A DNA stretch of 64,000 nucleotides from Phaeodactylibacter sp. (GCF_022763345.1 NZ_JALEGS010000050.1:1-64000); one strand, 5' to 3'. Positions 1 to 9,116 are shown, counted from the first letter of the stretch. Made by a program: numbers and translations. Notes: generated by a model from the sequence alone, not told the origin.

Positions 1-25
1 GTCACTAACTTCATGGCAGGCTTGT

Positions 26-3000
26 TTAGCGTGATACAATGATTTTGTGATGCACCGGCTGCTGCCCGACTATTTGCAGGCGTGCCCAGTAGATGCCCGC
101 TGGCACTGGCAATTGCAGGGTGGTACGCTGCCCGGTAAGCAGGGACTTGAAGGCAGGTTGCCCCTGTAGGTTGTAAAGTATCAGGGAGGCCTGATCAGCC
201 CCTTCCGGAAGGACGACCTGTAGGGTGCCCTGCGTGGGGTTGGGGAAAAATGCAGCATTCATGCGGTCCTGCCTGTGGCGCAGCTCCTCTGCCTGGGGAC
301 CTCCGCTATTTTTTTGAGCCATTGCCGGGCTTTGGCTGTTGCACTGTACCGCTGCTTCTACCCCATTGCGCCGCAAGAGTTCCACAGCGAGAAAGCCCGC
401 TTCGTTGCAGTGCGTGGTAAAATTATACAACGCTTCGACCAAAGGTTTTGGCATATTGGACAGGTCACCCCCTTCGGACACATAAGGGAACAGAGCCGAA
501 AAGAGTGCAGAAAGGCTGCTATAAGTTCCTGACTGATAAGGGGTCAGGGCTACCAATTGTGGGATGCGCGCCCAAAGCACCTGGAAAAACGGCATGTCTC
601 CGAAAAAGAATTCCTCCCTGGCCAGCAGGTACAGGCTGCCAAAGGTCCGGGTGTTTTCCAGCCACTGCCGGATAGAGTCTGCTTCTACCGCTACCGTATC
701 CAAGGCATAATATCGAAGGATTTGCCCGGCAGCCCGCCGGCGCTCCTGCTCAAATAACCGGCTTTGCCGCTCCGCTTCCTCTTTTTGAGCTCCTGACAGC
801 CCGGAAGCTACTTCCAGAAGGCTATCCCGCCGGAACCCAGCGCCTTCAAAACGAGCTTTGATTATGATGGGGTCTTGCGGGCAGGGCGGGGAGCAGGGGG
901 CAGGGCCGCAGTAAACCTCTTGTACTTCTGGAATAGATAGCGTAACTCCAGGTGAAGGGCCTGGATTCTGAGATGGCGCTCCGGGTTTGAAATAATAAAT
1001 AACTTCATACGAATTATTCTGCCCCACCCCGCTTTGATTACTGATGGAGGAGGCGAAAATATTGCCAGCAGGTGTAACATCTCCAACTTGGTTACGACCA
1101 TGCTGCTCCTTTCTAATCGTCCCTCCGGGCTCAATCAGTATGTCCACACAGTTCTCAGGGCCCGGGGCAAAGCCCGGCGGCTCTGCCAGAAAGTCGTTGC
1201 AGAGGTAAACCAGACCGTTTTCTTCGTTGCCATTATTAAACCGGGCGGCGTTTCCAACCTCCATCGAAACGTAGTCATTATTGATGATTTCATTGTCCAG
1301 CCCATGTCCGGTAACCGTACAGATGGTACCGTAGTAGCGGCAGTCCTTGCTCAGTTCTTCTCCAAAAAGGACAAAGGTATTGCCCGAAACGGTAAAGCCC
1401 TGCGCTGCCCCAAAAATTTCGATGCAGGATTTATCAATGGGCAGTTCAGCATTAAAATAGGTGGGATGTTCGTCCGAATCCATCTCAAAAAGATTGTCCT
1501 GAATTTCGAAACTACTGCAAAACCTAGAAACTATGCCCTTTGTATTTTTGGAAAACGTGCAATTACTGACTGCAAAGCTGCCCTGCTGTATGCTCAGGTT
1601 GGATACCCGGATACCTTGATATAGTTTAGAAAAAGTAGTGTTCGCCCGGCACAAAAACCCAGCTTCCCGGGCATCAATACCAATGGCACGTTTTGGGCAG
1701 GCCCCACTTGGGGCAGAACAATCAGCTGTCCGCTCATCTGCAAAAGTGGTGTACCTGATCCGGGTGCCCCGGTTGCCGCGCAAGACCATGAAATAGGGCC
1801 GTTCATCAGAAGCACCTTTATACTGGTCATTGAGCTCAAAGTTGGCAAAAAAGACCTGATTGCTCGTCTCAATCGCATCATCCGCATCTACGCGCAAGCC
1901 TATCGTATTATTCATAAGAGTACCCCCTAGAATACTCACCTCAGAGCTATTCCCGACTACATCTATCCCGCATACGGCATGTTCAATAACGCCCTGCCCA
2001 AAAACTTTGACGATACCTCCTGACTCTACTTTTATTCCCTGCCACATCTCATCGCAGGCACTCGTCAGGGTGCTTTTAATGTGGAGGGCTGCACCAGTTT
2101 TCACGGTAATGGTTGCGCCAGGCAGCATTTGCAGGGGCGACAGTATTTCAAGCACCTCTGATTCTACTGTAAGATTACCTGTTACACCGGAAGGGGCCGT
2201 GCCGGGGTAGGCGGCTTCCTGTAGTTGGATTTTTTCCAATACGTCATCCGAATAGTAATCCTTCAGCTCCCGCAAATACATTTTCATCCTTAACCCTTGC
2301 TGTTCCGTAAACGCATTTCGGCATTTATCCGGAGATATGTAGTTCATGTAATTGCGGCGTACACTCGGTGGTATAGATTCGGCACCAGTGCAATCTGTAG
2401 GGTCAAGCTCAAAATCCTCATTCAGATCATAGTCCGTATCACAAACGTAATCGCCACAGCAATAGCAAAAATCTTGTTCATCCAGGCAGTTTCCTGCTGG
2501 TGCAGGGACAACCCCTTCATTGCATTCACCATTATCCTCACCGGCGAAGGTGTGAAGTAGGCCTAGTGCATGGCCCACTTCGTGCACCGCTGTCGTGGTG
2601 TTGGTGGCTAACTCACCATCTTCGTTGCCATTGAGCGCCACATGATTGCTAGGCACCTGAAATGCCCAGCCCCCCGTTGGGCCTTGATCGCTGCTTACGT
2701 AAATATTTAAAGCCCGTTTAACCTCGTTTTCCGTTTGATATTCCCCCCTGATCAGCTCCAAAACACTTAACCCCTGTGGGTTTTGCAAATCAAAATAAGT
2801 ACGATAGGTAGCTGGCGTAGCACAATCCGTCGTTGGCTCGTCTGCCAGGAAAAATATTCCATGCGGGTTAAAAGCCTGATTGAGGTTATCCAGCCCTTTT
2901 TGAGCTTCGTCCGCCAGGTCATACCCCTCTACTGTCCACCATGCAGCATCTTCATTAGGTGCATCTGCATCTATAAAATTAAACTGAACGCGCAGGAAAT

Positions 3001-3091
3001 AGCTCTTGGGGTCTTCATCATACTTCCCATACAAACCATAAGTGACGTAGTCTTGCCCGGTTGCGGTGTACAAGCCTGTTATCATGAGCAT
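26..3091 (-). CDS. Secreted M43-type (pappalysin/cytophagalysin-like) metalloprotease with beta-helix region and T9SS sorting domain
   Basis: Probably a zinc endopeptidase displayed or released at the cell surface. The signature HEVGHALGLLH lies near residue 170 and fits HExxHxxGxxH of metzincins; NYMNY near residue 248 is the likely Met-turn, and a cysteine-rich insert lies between them, as in M43 peptidases. Residues about 300-700 hold repeated short beta-strand segments typical of a right-handed parallel beta-helix. The last ~75 residues (FFPNPTQG ... GIYWARLQI ... KIIVSR) are a type A T9SS sorting domain. The start is doubtful: the first ATG gives a very short signal peptide without basic residues, while in-frame codons just upstream encode RHSVKFLFF, a natural signal-peptide beginning with no ATG, GTG or TTG. 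An ATG at 3203-3201 sits before a CA repeat, one base out of this frame. Family call is solid; start is not. Confidence 0.85.
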   Translation of the reverse strand: MLMITGLYTATGQDYVTYGLYGKYDEDPKSYFLRVQFNFIDADAPNEDAAWWTVEGYDLADEAQKGLDNLNQAFNPHGIFFLADEPTTDCATPATYRTYFDLQNPQGLSVLELIRGEYQTENEVKRALNIYVSSDQGPTGGWAFQVPSNHVALNGNEDGELATNTTTAVHEVGHALGLLHTFAGEDNGECNEGVVPAPAGNCLDEQDFCYCCGDYVCDTDYDLNEDFELDPTDCTGAESIPPSVRRNYMNYISPDKCRNAFTEQQGLRMKMYLRELKDYYSDDVLEKIQLQEAAYPGTAPSGVTGNLTVESEVLEILSPLQMLPGATITVKTGAALHIKSTLTSACDEMWQGIKVESGGIVKVFGQGVIEHAVCGIDVVGNSSEVSILGGTLMNNTIGLRVDADDAIETSNQVFFANFELNDQYKGASDERPYFMVLRGNRGTRIRYTTFADERTADCSAPSGACPKRAIGIDAREAGFLCRANTTFSKLYQGIRVSNLSIQQGSFAVSNCTFSKNTKGIVSRFCSSFEIQDNLFEMDSDEHPTYFNAELPIDKSCIEIFGAAQGFTVSGNTFVLFGEELSKDCRYYGTICTVTGHGLDNEIINNDYVSMEVGNAARFNNGNEENGLVYLCNDFLAEPPGFAPGPENCVDILIEPGGTIRKEQHGRNQVGDVTPAGNIFASSISNQSGVGQNNSYEVIYYFKPGAPSQNPGPSPGVTLSIPEVQEVYCGPAPCSPPCPQDPIIIKARFEGAGFRRDSLLEVASGLSGAQKEEAERQSRLFEQERRRAAGQILRYYALDTVAVEADSIRQWLENTRTFGSLYLLAREEFFFGDMPFFQVLWARIPQLVALTPYQSGTYSSLSALFSALFPYVSEGGDLSNMPKPLVEALYNFTTHCNEAGFLAVELLRRNGVEAAVQCNSQSPAMAQKNSGGPQAEELRHRQDRMNAAFFPNPTQGTLQVVLPEGADQASLILYNLQGQPAFKSLLTGQRTTLQLPVPAGIYWARLQIVGQQPVHHKIIVSR

Positions 3092-3165
3092 GAAAAAAAG
3101 AAACTTAACAGAATGTCGTGCGCAGAATGTGTGTCCTCCTTCGCCTGTTGGCTTCGGCGGATGGA

Positions 3166-3200
<35 letters not shown>

Positions 3201-3235
3201 CATGAGGTCCGTTTTTAGCGGTTAGTGAATGGGTG

Positions 3236-3266
3236 GTAAGATACAGAATTGGGTGGAGAAAAACAA
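3236..3266 (-). promoter_or_regulatory. Candidate Bacteroidota promoter for the metalloprotease
   Basis: On the minus strand a TTG (3266-3264) is followed after 20 bases by TATCTTAC (3243-3236), close to the Bacteroidota -33/-7 pattern (TTG, 19-21 bases, TAnnTTTG) but with AC in place of TG at the end. Transcription from here would include the ATG at 3203 and the CA tract in the leader. Confidence 0.35.
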
Positions 3267-3420
3267 TGTTGGGAGCTCGCCCGTTTTAGCTGGAAGGCGA
3301 AAGGAAGCTAAACCTCACAGCCTCCTCGCAAAGGGAAAACCAAGACCGGATAGATGCTCCGTCAAAAATTTAGATCAGCACAATAGCCTTATAGCCCTGC
3401 AAACCTCCTCACCCCTAGCC

Positions 3421-4629
3421 CTAATCCACAAATAATATGCGCCCGCTCGTGGTACGCTGAAACGGCAGTTGATCCAACTCCCTGAAGCAGTCAAGCCTTG
3501 CGCGCCAGAAATAAATGCCCGCAGCCAAAGAAAGCTTTGTCTGGCTCAGGCTTTCCTGATCGCCTGACCAGACTTTCTGCCCGGCGGCATTGAAGAGTTC
3601 AAGGGTGTAACTTTCCACATTTCGGGAAGGTAAAGGACCTAATTCGGCAGGCAGCCGGCTGGGAGAAGGAAAGGTTATATCACAGAAACACCCATCGGTT
3701 TCAACGGTAAAAGACTGCTGGAGGATATCACATCCATAGTAATGATTGAGCGTATACCTTCCTGGCCTCCGGGTTTGCAGCACAGGTTCGGTACCTTCCC
3801 CAACCCAGTAATAACCATCTGCATCAGGCAACCCTTCGAGCATTGCACTGCCACTATCGCAAATCACAGTATCTTTTGGAGGCAATTGGGTGACAGAGCT
3901 GCCTGTTTCTCCGCATTGTTCCAACACGACCTGATCTACATAATAGTAAGCCCAGGGCAAAGCATTCCCAACCCCTGTTTCCTCAAAAGTGGTACGTGCC
4001 TGATCGTATAGATTGCCAATAAGCAAGTATTCTTCACCACCCTCAGCCAGGTACTGCCCCCGGATTTCCATCCATCCGGAAGTATCCGAAAGAACGCGGC
4101 CTTCAAGGTTTTTTACCGAATAATGGTACTTGCTCAAGCTGTCCTGTTCAGGTCGGTTGTGCAACAGCATAGCCCCAAAATCATCAGTCCGAAACTTTGA
4201 CCGCTCCAAGAGACTAACCTGAAAGGTTAGGGTATAAACCTCTCCCGGCTCCAATGGCGCTGTCAACTGCACTGCAAGAAACTCCCGGACATCCAAAGGA
4301 TAAACAATCATACCTGCATATCCATCTCCCATATAAGGGTCCTGAAATCCACGTTGATTAGCCGGCACACTGGCAACAGCGGCATAAGACCGATGAAAAA
4401 ACTCTGTCGTAAACAGCAATTTGAACCAGTCTACAGAACTATTGACCCCTGTTGGCCTGAATTCCGGATCATCAATTACAAGCTCAAAGGACGGATTCGG
4501 TACCAGGTTTTGAGCGGATATATGCTGAATCATTAGAGCATGCGCTACCAGGCAAACACCTACACGGAGGAAAAAAGAAATCACACTCAAAATTTTGATG
4601 GACATAGTTGGCAAGAGAGGTTTTTTCAT
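3421..4629 (-). CDS. Secreted surface protein with NLVPNPSFE-type N-terminal module and C-terminal sorting-like domain
   Basis: Exported protein of unknown function, 402 aa. A long N-terminal hydrophobic stretch ends at HISAQ, then NLVPNPSFE, a motif common at the mature start of Bacteroidota surface proteins with a jelly-roll, carbohydrate-binding-like fold. The middle holds GEVYTLTFQVSL and YYVDQVVLEQC, typical strands of that fold. After residue ~250 an Ig/PKD-like segment (KDTVICDSGSAMLEG) precedes a C-terminal module (LELFNAAGQKVWSG ... LAAGIYFWRARLD ... GRILFVD) resembling a T9SS sorting domain. An alternative start is Met9, which would shorten the n-region. Transcribed in the same direction as the metalloprotease 330 bp downstream, but no shared operon is evident. 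Ligand unknown. Confidence 0.75.
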   Translation of the reverse strand: MKKPLLPTMSIKILSVISFFLRVGVCLVAHALMIQHISAQNLVPNPSFELVIDDPEFRPTGVNSSVDWFKLLFTTEFFHRSYAAVASVPANQRGFQDPYMGDGYAGMIVYPLDVREFLAVQLTAPLEPGEVYTLTFQVSLLERSKFRTDDFGAMLLHNRPEQDSLSKYHYSVKNLEGRVLSDTSGWMEIRGQYLAEGGEEYLLIGNLYDQARTTFEETGVGNALPWAYYYVDQVVLEQCGETGSSVTQLPPKDTVICDSGSAMLEGLPDADGYYWVGEGTEPVLQTRRPGRYTLNHYYGCDILQQSFTVETDGCFCDITFPSPSRLPAELGPLPSRNVESYTLELFNAAGQKVWSGDQESLSQTKLSLAAGIYFWRARLDCFRELDQLPFQRTTSGRILFVD

Positions 4630-4758
4630 AGCTTAAACAATGTACCATATAAGATGCAAAAAAAAACAGAAGCTCCTAATTTTTAACACTTCGGGAGCAG
4701 AAAACTGAAAGGCATGAATAGCTATCCGTTTGCCGGTTACACGGTTTTGCCAGGAAAT

Positions 4759-5036
4759 CTGCCGGATACCGGTAAAGTAACCGCGAGGTAAGCTCTACGA
4801 CAGGAACACTGAGCTGCTGGGGTAGAGCTTGAGCCTGGTCCTTCCCAAGCGCTCTGCCTCAGCTTTCCCAGGTAGAACCTGCCGGATACAGGTAAAACCG
4901 GGACACAATAGGAGGGCTTTACTGCTGGGGTAGAGCTTAAACCCGGAAATTGCCAAGCGCTCTGCTCCAGCTTCTGCCATGGAAACCTGCCGGATCCCGG
5001 TAAAACCGGGATACGACAGGAGCACCGAGCTGAAGT
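4759..5036. repeat. Three imperfect tandem copies of a ~108-120 bp non-coding unit
   Basis: Copies begin at CTGCCGGAT near 4759, 4879 and 4987 (periods 120 and 108); the third is truncated. Each carries ccggata..ggtaaa near its start, and the first two carry gctggggtagagctt and ccaagcgctctg. A 91-codon open frame crosses the array on the minus strand, but its peptide merely repeats with the DNA and has no signal or recognisable domain, so I treat it as non-coding. Together with the 26-bp repeats that follow, this array fills most of the ~490-bp gap between 4630 and 5120. Confidence 0.7.
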
Positions 5037-5040
5037 GAGA

Positions 5041-5110
5041 GCGCGAAGGGAATGCGCACCCTAACAACAAGCTGCAAAGTTAGGGCGCGAAGGGAATGCG
5101 CACCCTAACA
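5041..5110. repeat. Two identical 26-bp repeats, each inside a hairpin-forming sequence
   Basis: gcgcgaagggaatgcgcacc followed by ctaaca occurs at 5041-5066 and again at 5085-5110, 44 bp apart. The second copy is preceded by TTAGG, so TTAGGG ... CCCTAA flank an inner GCGC and form an imperfect hairpin. The pair lies just beyond the stop codon of the NamZ-like gene and could act as a 3-prime structure or be a dispersed genomic repeat. Confidence 0.65.
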
Positions 5111-5120
5111 CGCTGCGAAG

Positions 5121-6344
5121 TCAGGGATACAGCAAATACCCCTCCCGCATCTCCCGGTAAGCCGTCAGCCCTTCTGCCCAGGAGGCCCGGATTTCCTCCG
5201 CCGATTGACCGGCGATAATGGCTTTGCGCAAGGCATCTGTGCCCGCCAGCTTGTCGATAAAGAGGGTCTCCAAAAAGAAGTTCGCCTTATCCGGGTGGGC
5301 TTGATAGAAATCAACGAGGTAGTCGAGGTTCAGGTAGCCTTGCTGTCGAATGTGCTCAGGTGCAGTGGTGGCCAGAGAAAAGCCGCGGCAGCGCTTGCCT
5401 TCCAGTTTGGGGTATTTGGCGCCCGGCATGGGCTCCGGCGTGAAGTAGTAATCGCCAATGGTGGCGTCGGGATGGCCATAGACCTGGAATTGGGTGTTCG
5501 TCCCCCGCCCTACGCTGACCACCGTGCCTTCAAAAAAACAGAGCGACGGATAAAGGTAAATGGAGCGGTTGTTGGGCAGGTTCGGGCTGGGCTTTACCGG
5601 CAATTCGTAGGGTGTGGAATGGGTGTAGTTCAGGCAGGGCACCACTTCCAGTTCACATTTGATGCCACCTTTTAGCCAGCCTTCGCCATTGACCATTTTG
5701 GCATATTCCGCAACCGTCAGGCCGTGTACAACCGGCACCCGGTGCATGCCTACAAAGGACTTGAAATCCGGGTCAAGGATTGGGCCGTCCACGTAATGCC
5801 CGTTTGGGTTGGGGCGGTCGAGGACGAGGACTTTGATGCCTTGTTCCGCACAGGCCTCCATGACGTAATGCAGGGTGGAAATGTAGGTGTAAAAGCGCAC
5901 CCCCACATCCTGAATATCGAATACCACGACATCCAGGCCTTGCAGCTGGGAAGGTTTCGGCTTTTTATTGTCGCCGTAGAGGGAAATGATGGGCAGCCCG
6001 GTTTGTTTGTCTTTGCCATCCGTCACCGTCTCTCCGGCATCAGCCGTGCCCCGGAAGCCATGTTCCGGTGCGAAAATTTGTCGGACGTTGACGCCCTGAG
6101 CCAGGAGCGTATCCACCAGATGCGTGCTGCCCACCATCGAGGTGGGGTTGACGACCAGCCCCACGCCTTTGGCTTTCTGCAAGTCCGGCAAATAGGCATC
6201 CATACGCGCTGCGCCGAGAACGAGCGTGCTATCGATGTCCACAGCCGATGGTATATCAACCGGCTGAACCGCCTTTTCTGACACACTTTTTGCACAATTT
6301 AGTGGCAAAAAGCCCAGTATTGCAAACAAAATTTTTAACTTCAC
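5121..6344 (-). CDS. namZ: NamZ-type exo-beta-N-acetylmuramidase (DUF1343), lipoprotein
   Basis: Likely removes terminal N-acetylmuramic acid from peptidoglycan fragments, the activity shown for NamZ/DUF1343 proteins. The 407-aa length is normal for the family. Family motifs are visible: FAPEHGFRG near residue 90, VVFDIQDVGVRFYTY, LDRPNPNG, and GRGTNTQFQVYGHP. The N-terminus (MKLKILFAILGFLPLNC) ends in a lipobox-like LPLNC, so the enzyme is probably a periplasmic or outer-membrane lipoprotein. It is divergent from the DnaQ/GIY-YIG nuclease with only 32 bp between start codons, so each promoter must overlap the other gene. No cell-wall recycling partner is adjacent. Confidence 0.88.
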   Translation of the reverse strand: MKLKILFAILGFLPLNCAKSVSEKAVQPVDIPSAVDIDSTLVLGAARMDAYLPDLQKAKGVGLVVNPTSMVGSTHLVDTLLAQGVNVRQIFAPEHGFRGTADAGETVTDGKDKQTGLPIISLYGDNKKPKPSQLQGLDVVVFDIQDVGVRFYTYISTLHYVMEACAEQGIKVLVLDRPNPNGHYVDGPILDPDFKSFVGMHRVPVVHGLTVAEYAKMVNGEGWLKGGIKCELEVVPCLNYTHSTPYELPVKPSPNLPNNRSIYLYPSLCFFEGTVVSVGRGTNTQFQVYGHPDATIGDYYFTPEPMPGAKYPKLEGKRCRGFSLATTAPEHIRQQGYLNLDYLVDFYQAHPDKANFFLETLFIDKLAGTDALRKAIIAGQSAEEIRASWAEGLTAYREMREGYLLYP

Positions 6345-6376
6345 AACATATTGTTTTTACTGACGGAGATTAAACT

Positions 6377-7795
6377 ATGCAACCCAAGCGTTACGCGATT
6401 GTCGACCTGGAGACTACCGGAGGCCGGGCTTCCCGCCACAAGATCATTGAAGTGGGCATTGTCCTTCACGATGGGCAGCAAGTCCTCGACACCTACAGTT
6501 CTTTGGTCAACCCCGAGTGCTACGTCCCCTACGGCATCACACAACTAACGGGCATTACGCAGGAAATGGTGCAAGACGCGCCCAAATTCTACGAAGTAGC
6601 CCGAAAGATAGTGGAAATGACGGAAGGTGCCATTTTCGTAGCCCATAATGTGCGCTTTGACTACAGCTTCCTGAGGGAGGAGTTCAAACGGCTCGGCTAC
6701 ACCTATTCCCGGAGGAACCTGTGCACGGTCCGCCTGAGCCGCAAAGCTTTCCCGGGGCTGCCATCCTACAGCCTGGGCAACCTCATCAAATGGATGGGCT
6801 GGAAAGCCGATGCCCGCCACCGCGCACTGGATGACGCCCTCGCCACAGCCGAGCTGCTGCGCCGCATCCTGGCAGAAGAAGACAATCAAAAGCAAGTCGT
6901 GGACATGGTCAACCTGGGCATCAAAGAATCCCTGCTGCCCAAGTCCTTCGATATGGAAAAGATGCATGCCCTGCCTGAGGAATGCGGAGTGTACTACCTG
7001 CACAACGCTCAGGGAGAAGTGGTTTACGTAGGCAAGAGCATCAACATCAAAAAACGCATTGCCGAGCACTTCGCCGACAAAACAGAGAAAGCGGGGAAGC
7101 TGCAACGGCATGTGCACGATATTTCCTACGAAATTACCGGCAGCGAGCTGGTGGCCCTTTTGCTGGAAAGCCACGAGATCAAACGCCTCCACCCGCCCAT
7201 CAACCGGGCACAGCGGGTGCGGCGCTTCCCTTATCTGGTGCATACCTTTATGGATGAGGCCGGATACATTTGCTATGAGGCCACGCAGGCAAATGCTGCC
7301 CGCCGGAAAACCCTGCAGGTCATTTCGGAGTATCCCAAATTTGCCCACGCCCGCAACCACCTCAACCGCGTCCGGGAAGCCTTTGAGCTGTGTGCCCGGC
7401 TTTGCAAACTACAGCCCGGCAACAGCGGGCCCTGCTTTCACTACCACATCAAGCAGTGCCACGGTGCCTGTGCCGAACAGGAATCAGTGGAAGATTACAA
7501 TGAGCGGGCCATGGCAGCCAGAGAAGTGCTTTCCACGGTATTCGAAGAAGACTTTTTCCTGCTGGATGAAGGCAGGGAGCCTGGAGAATTGGCAGTCATT
7601 CTGGTTGAAAATGGCAATTACCAAGGCTTTGGGTACCTCGATGAGGAAGGGCTGAATGGCAGCATGGATAACCTCCGGGATGCCATTACACCCTACGCCG
7701 GCAATCCGGAAACCACGCGCCTCATACAGCGCTACCTGAACAAAAAGCCACACCTGAAGCGCATCCCTGTGCAGACGGAAGCAGTGGAGTGGTAG
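6377..7795 (+). CDS. DEDDh exonuclease fused to a GIY-YIG endonuclease with UvrC-like cysteine cluster
   Basis: A two-nuclease protein, probably for DNA repair. The N-terminal ~165 residues are a DnaQ-type 3-5 exonuclease with all DEDDh residues: VDLETTG, HNVRFDYSFL and HRALDDA. From residue ~200 there is a GIY-YIG domain (CGVYYLHN, VYVGKSINIKKRI, LLLESHEIKRL) with the expected Arg and Glu. Beyond it, four cysteines (LCKLQPG, GPCF, KQCHGAC) match the cysteine pattern of UvrC that holds an iron-sulfur cluster. The UvrC RNase H-like and HhH regions are absent. The order resembles the DnaQ-UvrC fusions annotated in several phyla (Cho-like). Likely role: damage incision with end processing, by inference. 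Confidence 0.88.
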   Translation: MQPKRYAIVDLETTGGRASRHKIIEVGIVLHDGQQVLDTYSSLVNPECYVPYGITQLTGITQEMVQDAPKFYEVARKIVEMTEGAIFVAHNVRFDYSFLREEFKRLGYTYSRRNLCTVRLSRKAFPGLPSYSLGNLIKWMGWKADARHRALDDALATAELLRRILAEEDNQKQVVDMVNLGIKESLLPKSFDMEKMHALPEECGVYYLHNAQGEVVYVGKSINIKKRIAEHFADKTEKAGKLQRHVHDISYEITGSELVALLLESHEIKRLHPPINRAQRVRRFPYLVHTFMDEAGYICYEATQANAARRKTLQVISEYPKFAHARNHLNRVREAFELCARLCKLQPGNSGPCFHYHIKQCHGACAEQESVEDYNERAMAAREVLSTVFEEDFFLLDEGREPGELAVILVENGNYQGFGYLDEEGLNGSMDNLRDAITPYAGNPETTRLIQRYLNKKPHLKRIPVQTEAVEW

Positions 7796-7853
7796 AGGGT
7801 TACGCCTGCATTTGTTGATATTCCTATTGACGAATCAATCCAATACCGCAGCA

Positions 7854-9116
7854 ATGCAGCCCAGACGATCTTTTCTAAAAAAAGCCATTGGCGCTTCCGC
7901 CCTGCTTGGTGGCTCCTTTGGATTTCAGCAAGCCCCCCACATTGCCCCGGACCGCAATGATCTACTTGAGCAATTCCAGGCTATTGAGCGGGAACCTATC
8001 GTTCAGCATCAGCACATTCCCAATCCGGTACCCATCAGCGATATTGGTGTGTACCGCAATGGGGAGCACTTCTTCCTGCGTGCCCGTTCCAAGAGCGGAG
8101 TGGAAGGCATCGCTGCAATGAAGCCTAAATATGCCGAGCGGCTTTACCCGATCATTTACGAAATGGTGGCGCCCATTCTCAAAGGCAAAGATGCCCGCAA
8201 ATGGGATGAACTGCTGGACGATTTATACCTCAAAAAGCTCAACTACAAATGGCAGGGGCTCGCACTTTGGGTCGCTGTGGCTTATGTTGAGATTGCGGTA
8301 CTGGACATGCTGGGGAAAGCCGGGGGCGTGCCCATCAGCACGCTGCTGGGAGGCCGGGTGCGGTATGAAGTCGATATTTATTACGCAAGTGGCCGACGGG
8401 GCAATGCCCCGGAAGCAGAAATGGAGCACTTGCTGGGGCTCGTGGAAGCCTCCGGTGCCAAAGCCGTGAAGTATCGCCTGGGTGCCCGCATGCATTACAC
8501 CGATGAAAGCATGGCCCGCGACAAAGCGCTCATTCCGCTGGTGCGGAAAACCCTGGGCAGTGATGCCACCATCTATACTGATGCCAATGGAAGCTTCGAT
8601 GTGCCCACGGCTATTGAAATTGGGCGCCTACTGGAAGCGCACGGCACCGATTTTTTTGAGGAGCCCTGCCCCTTTGACTACTACGACGAAACCAAAGCCG
8701 TAGCCGATGCCCTGAACGTGCCGGTAGCGGGTGGAGAAGAAGAGGCTAGCATGCGCCGTTTCATGTGGTTCCTTACCGAAGATGCCCTGCAGGTCGTCCA
8801 GCCAGACCTGCTCTTTTTCGGTGGCTTAGTCCGATCCGCTAAAGTTGCCAAAATGGCCAAAATTGTGGGCAAGCCCTGTACGCCACACATCTCCGGTGAC
8901 GGGCTCGGCTTCCTCTACATGATGCACTTTGCGTCATTCGTACCCAATATTGGCCCCTACCAGGAATTTAAAGGGAACGAAGATGGCATCCCGATAGAGA
9001 GCAGCGTGAGCCTGCAGCCCAGTGAAGGCAGGATCAGTGTGCCGGATGCGCCAGGGCTCGGCATCACTTTTGACCCGGCATTCCTGGATAAGGCAGAGCG
9101 GGTGAAAGCGCTGTGA
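7854..9116 (+). CDS. Mandelate racemase/muconate lactonizing enzyme family protein with Tat signal
   Basis: Enolase-superfamily enzyme, about 420 aa, acting on an unidentified carboxylate substrate. I chose the ATG at 7854 because it gives a twin-arginine leader (MQPRRSFLKKA) followed by a hydrophobic segment; a longer frame opens at 7812. Metal ligands are recognisable: Asp in YTDANGSFD, Glu in FFEEPCPFDYY and Glu in AGGEEEA. The catalytic base side shows KAVKYRLG, close to the KxK motif but with Arg in the second position, and TPHISGDG carries a His. This points to the MR/MLE subgroup, but specificity cannot be read off. Export by Tat would place it in the periplasm, which is unusual but seen in Bacteroidota. 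Confidence 0.82.
   Translation: MQPRRSFLKKAIGASALLGGSFGFQQAPHIAPDRNDLLEQFQAIEREPIVQHQHIPNPVPISDIGVYRNGEHFFLRARSKSGVEGIAAMKPKYAERLYPIIYEMVAPILKGKDARKWDELLDDLYLKKLNYKWQGLALWVAVAYVEIAVLDMLGKAGGVPISTLLGGRVRYEVDIYYASGRRGNAPEAEMEHLLGLVEASGAKAVKYRLGARMHYTDESMARDKALIPLVRKTLGSDATIYTDANGSFDVPTAIEIGRLLEAHGTDFFEEPCPFDYYDETKAVADALNVPVAGGEEEASMRRFMWFLTEDALQVVQPDLLFFGGLVRSAKVAKMAKIVGKPCTPHISGDGLGFLYMMHFASFVPNIGPYQEFKGNEDGIPIESSVSLQPSEGRISVPDAPGLGITFDPAFLDKAERVKAL

Noticed and set aside
1034..1624. 196-codon plus-strand frame
   Set aside because: Shadow of the beta-helix part of the metalloprotease; no independent support.
4795..5070. 91-codon minus-strand frame in the repeat array
   Set aside because: Peptide repeats follow the DNA repeats; no signal, domain or start context supports a gene.
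4759..5110. Possible CRISPR array
   Set aside because: Units are ~110 bp with spacers that are themselves repeated; no 25-40 bp repeat/unique spacer pattern and no cas genes.
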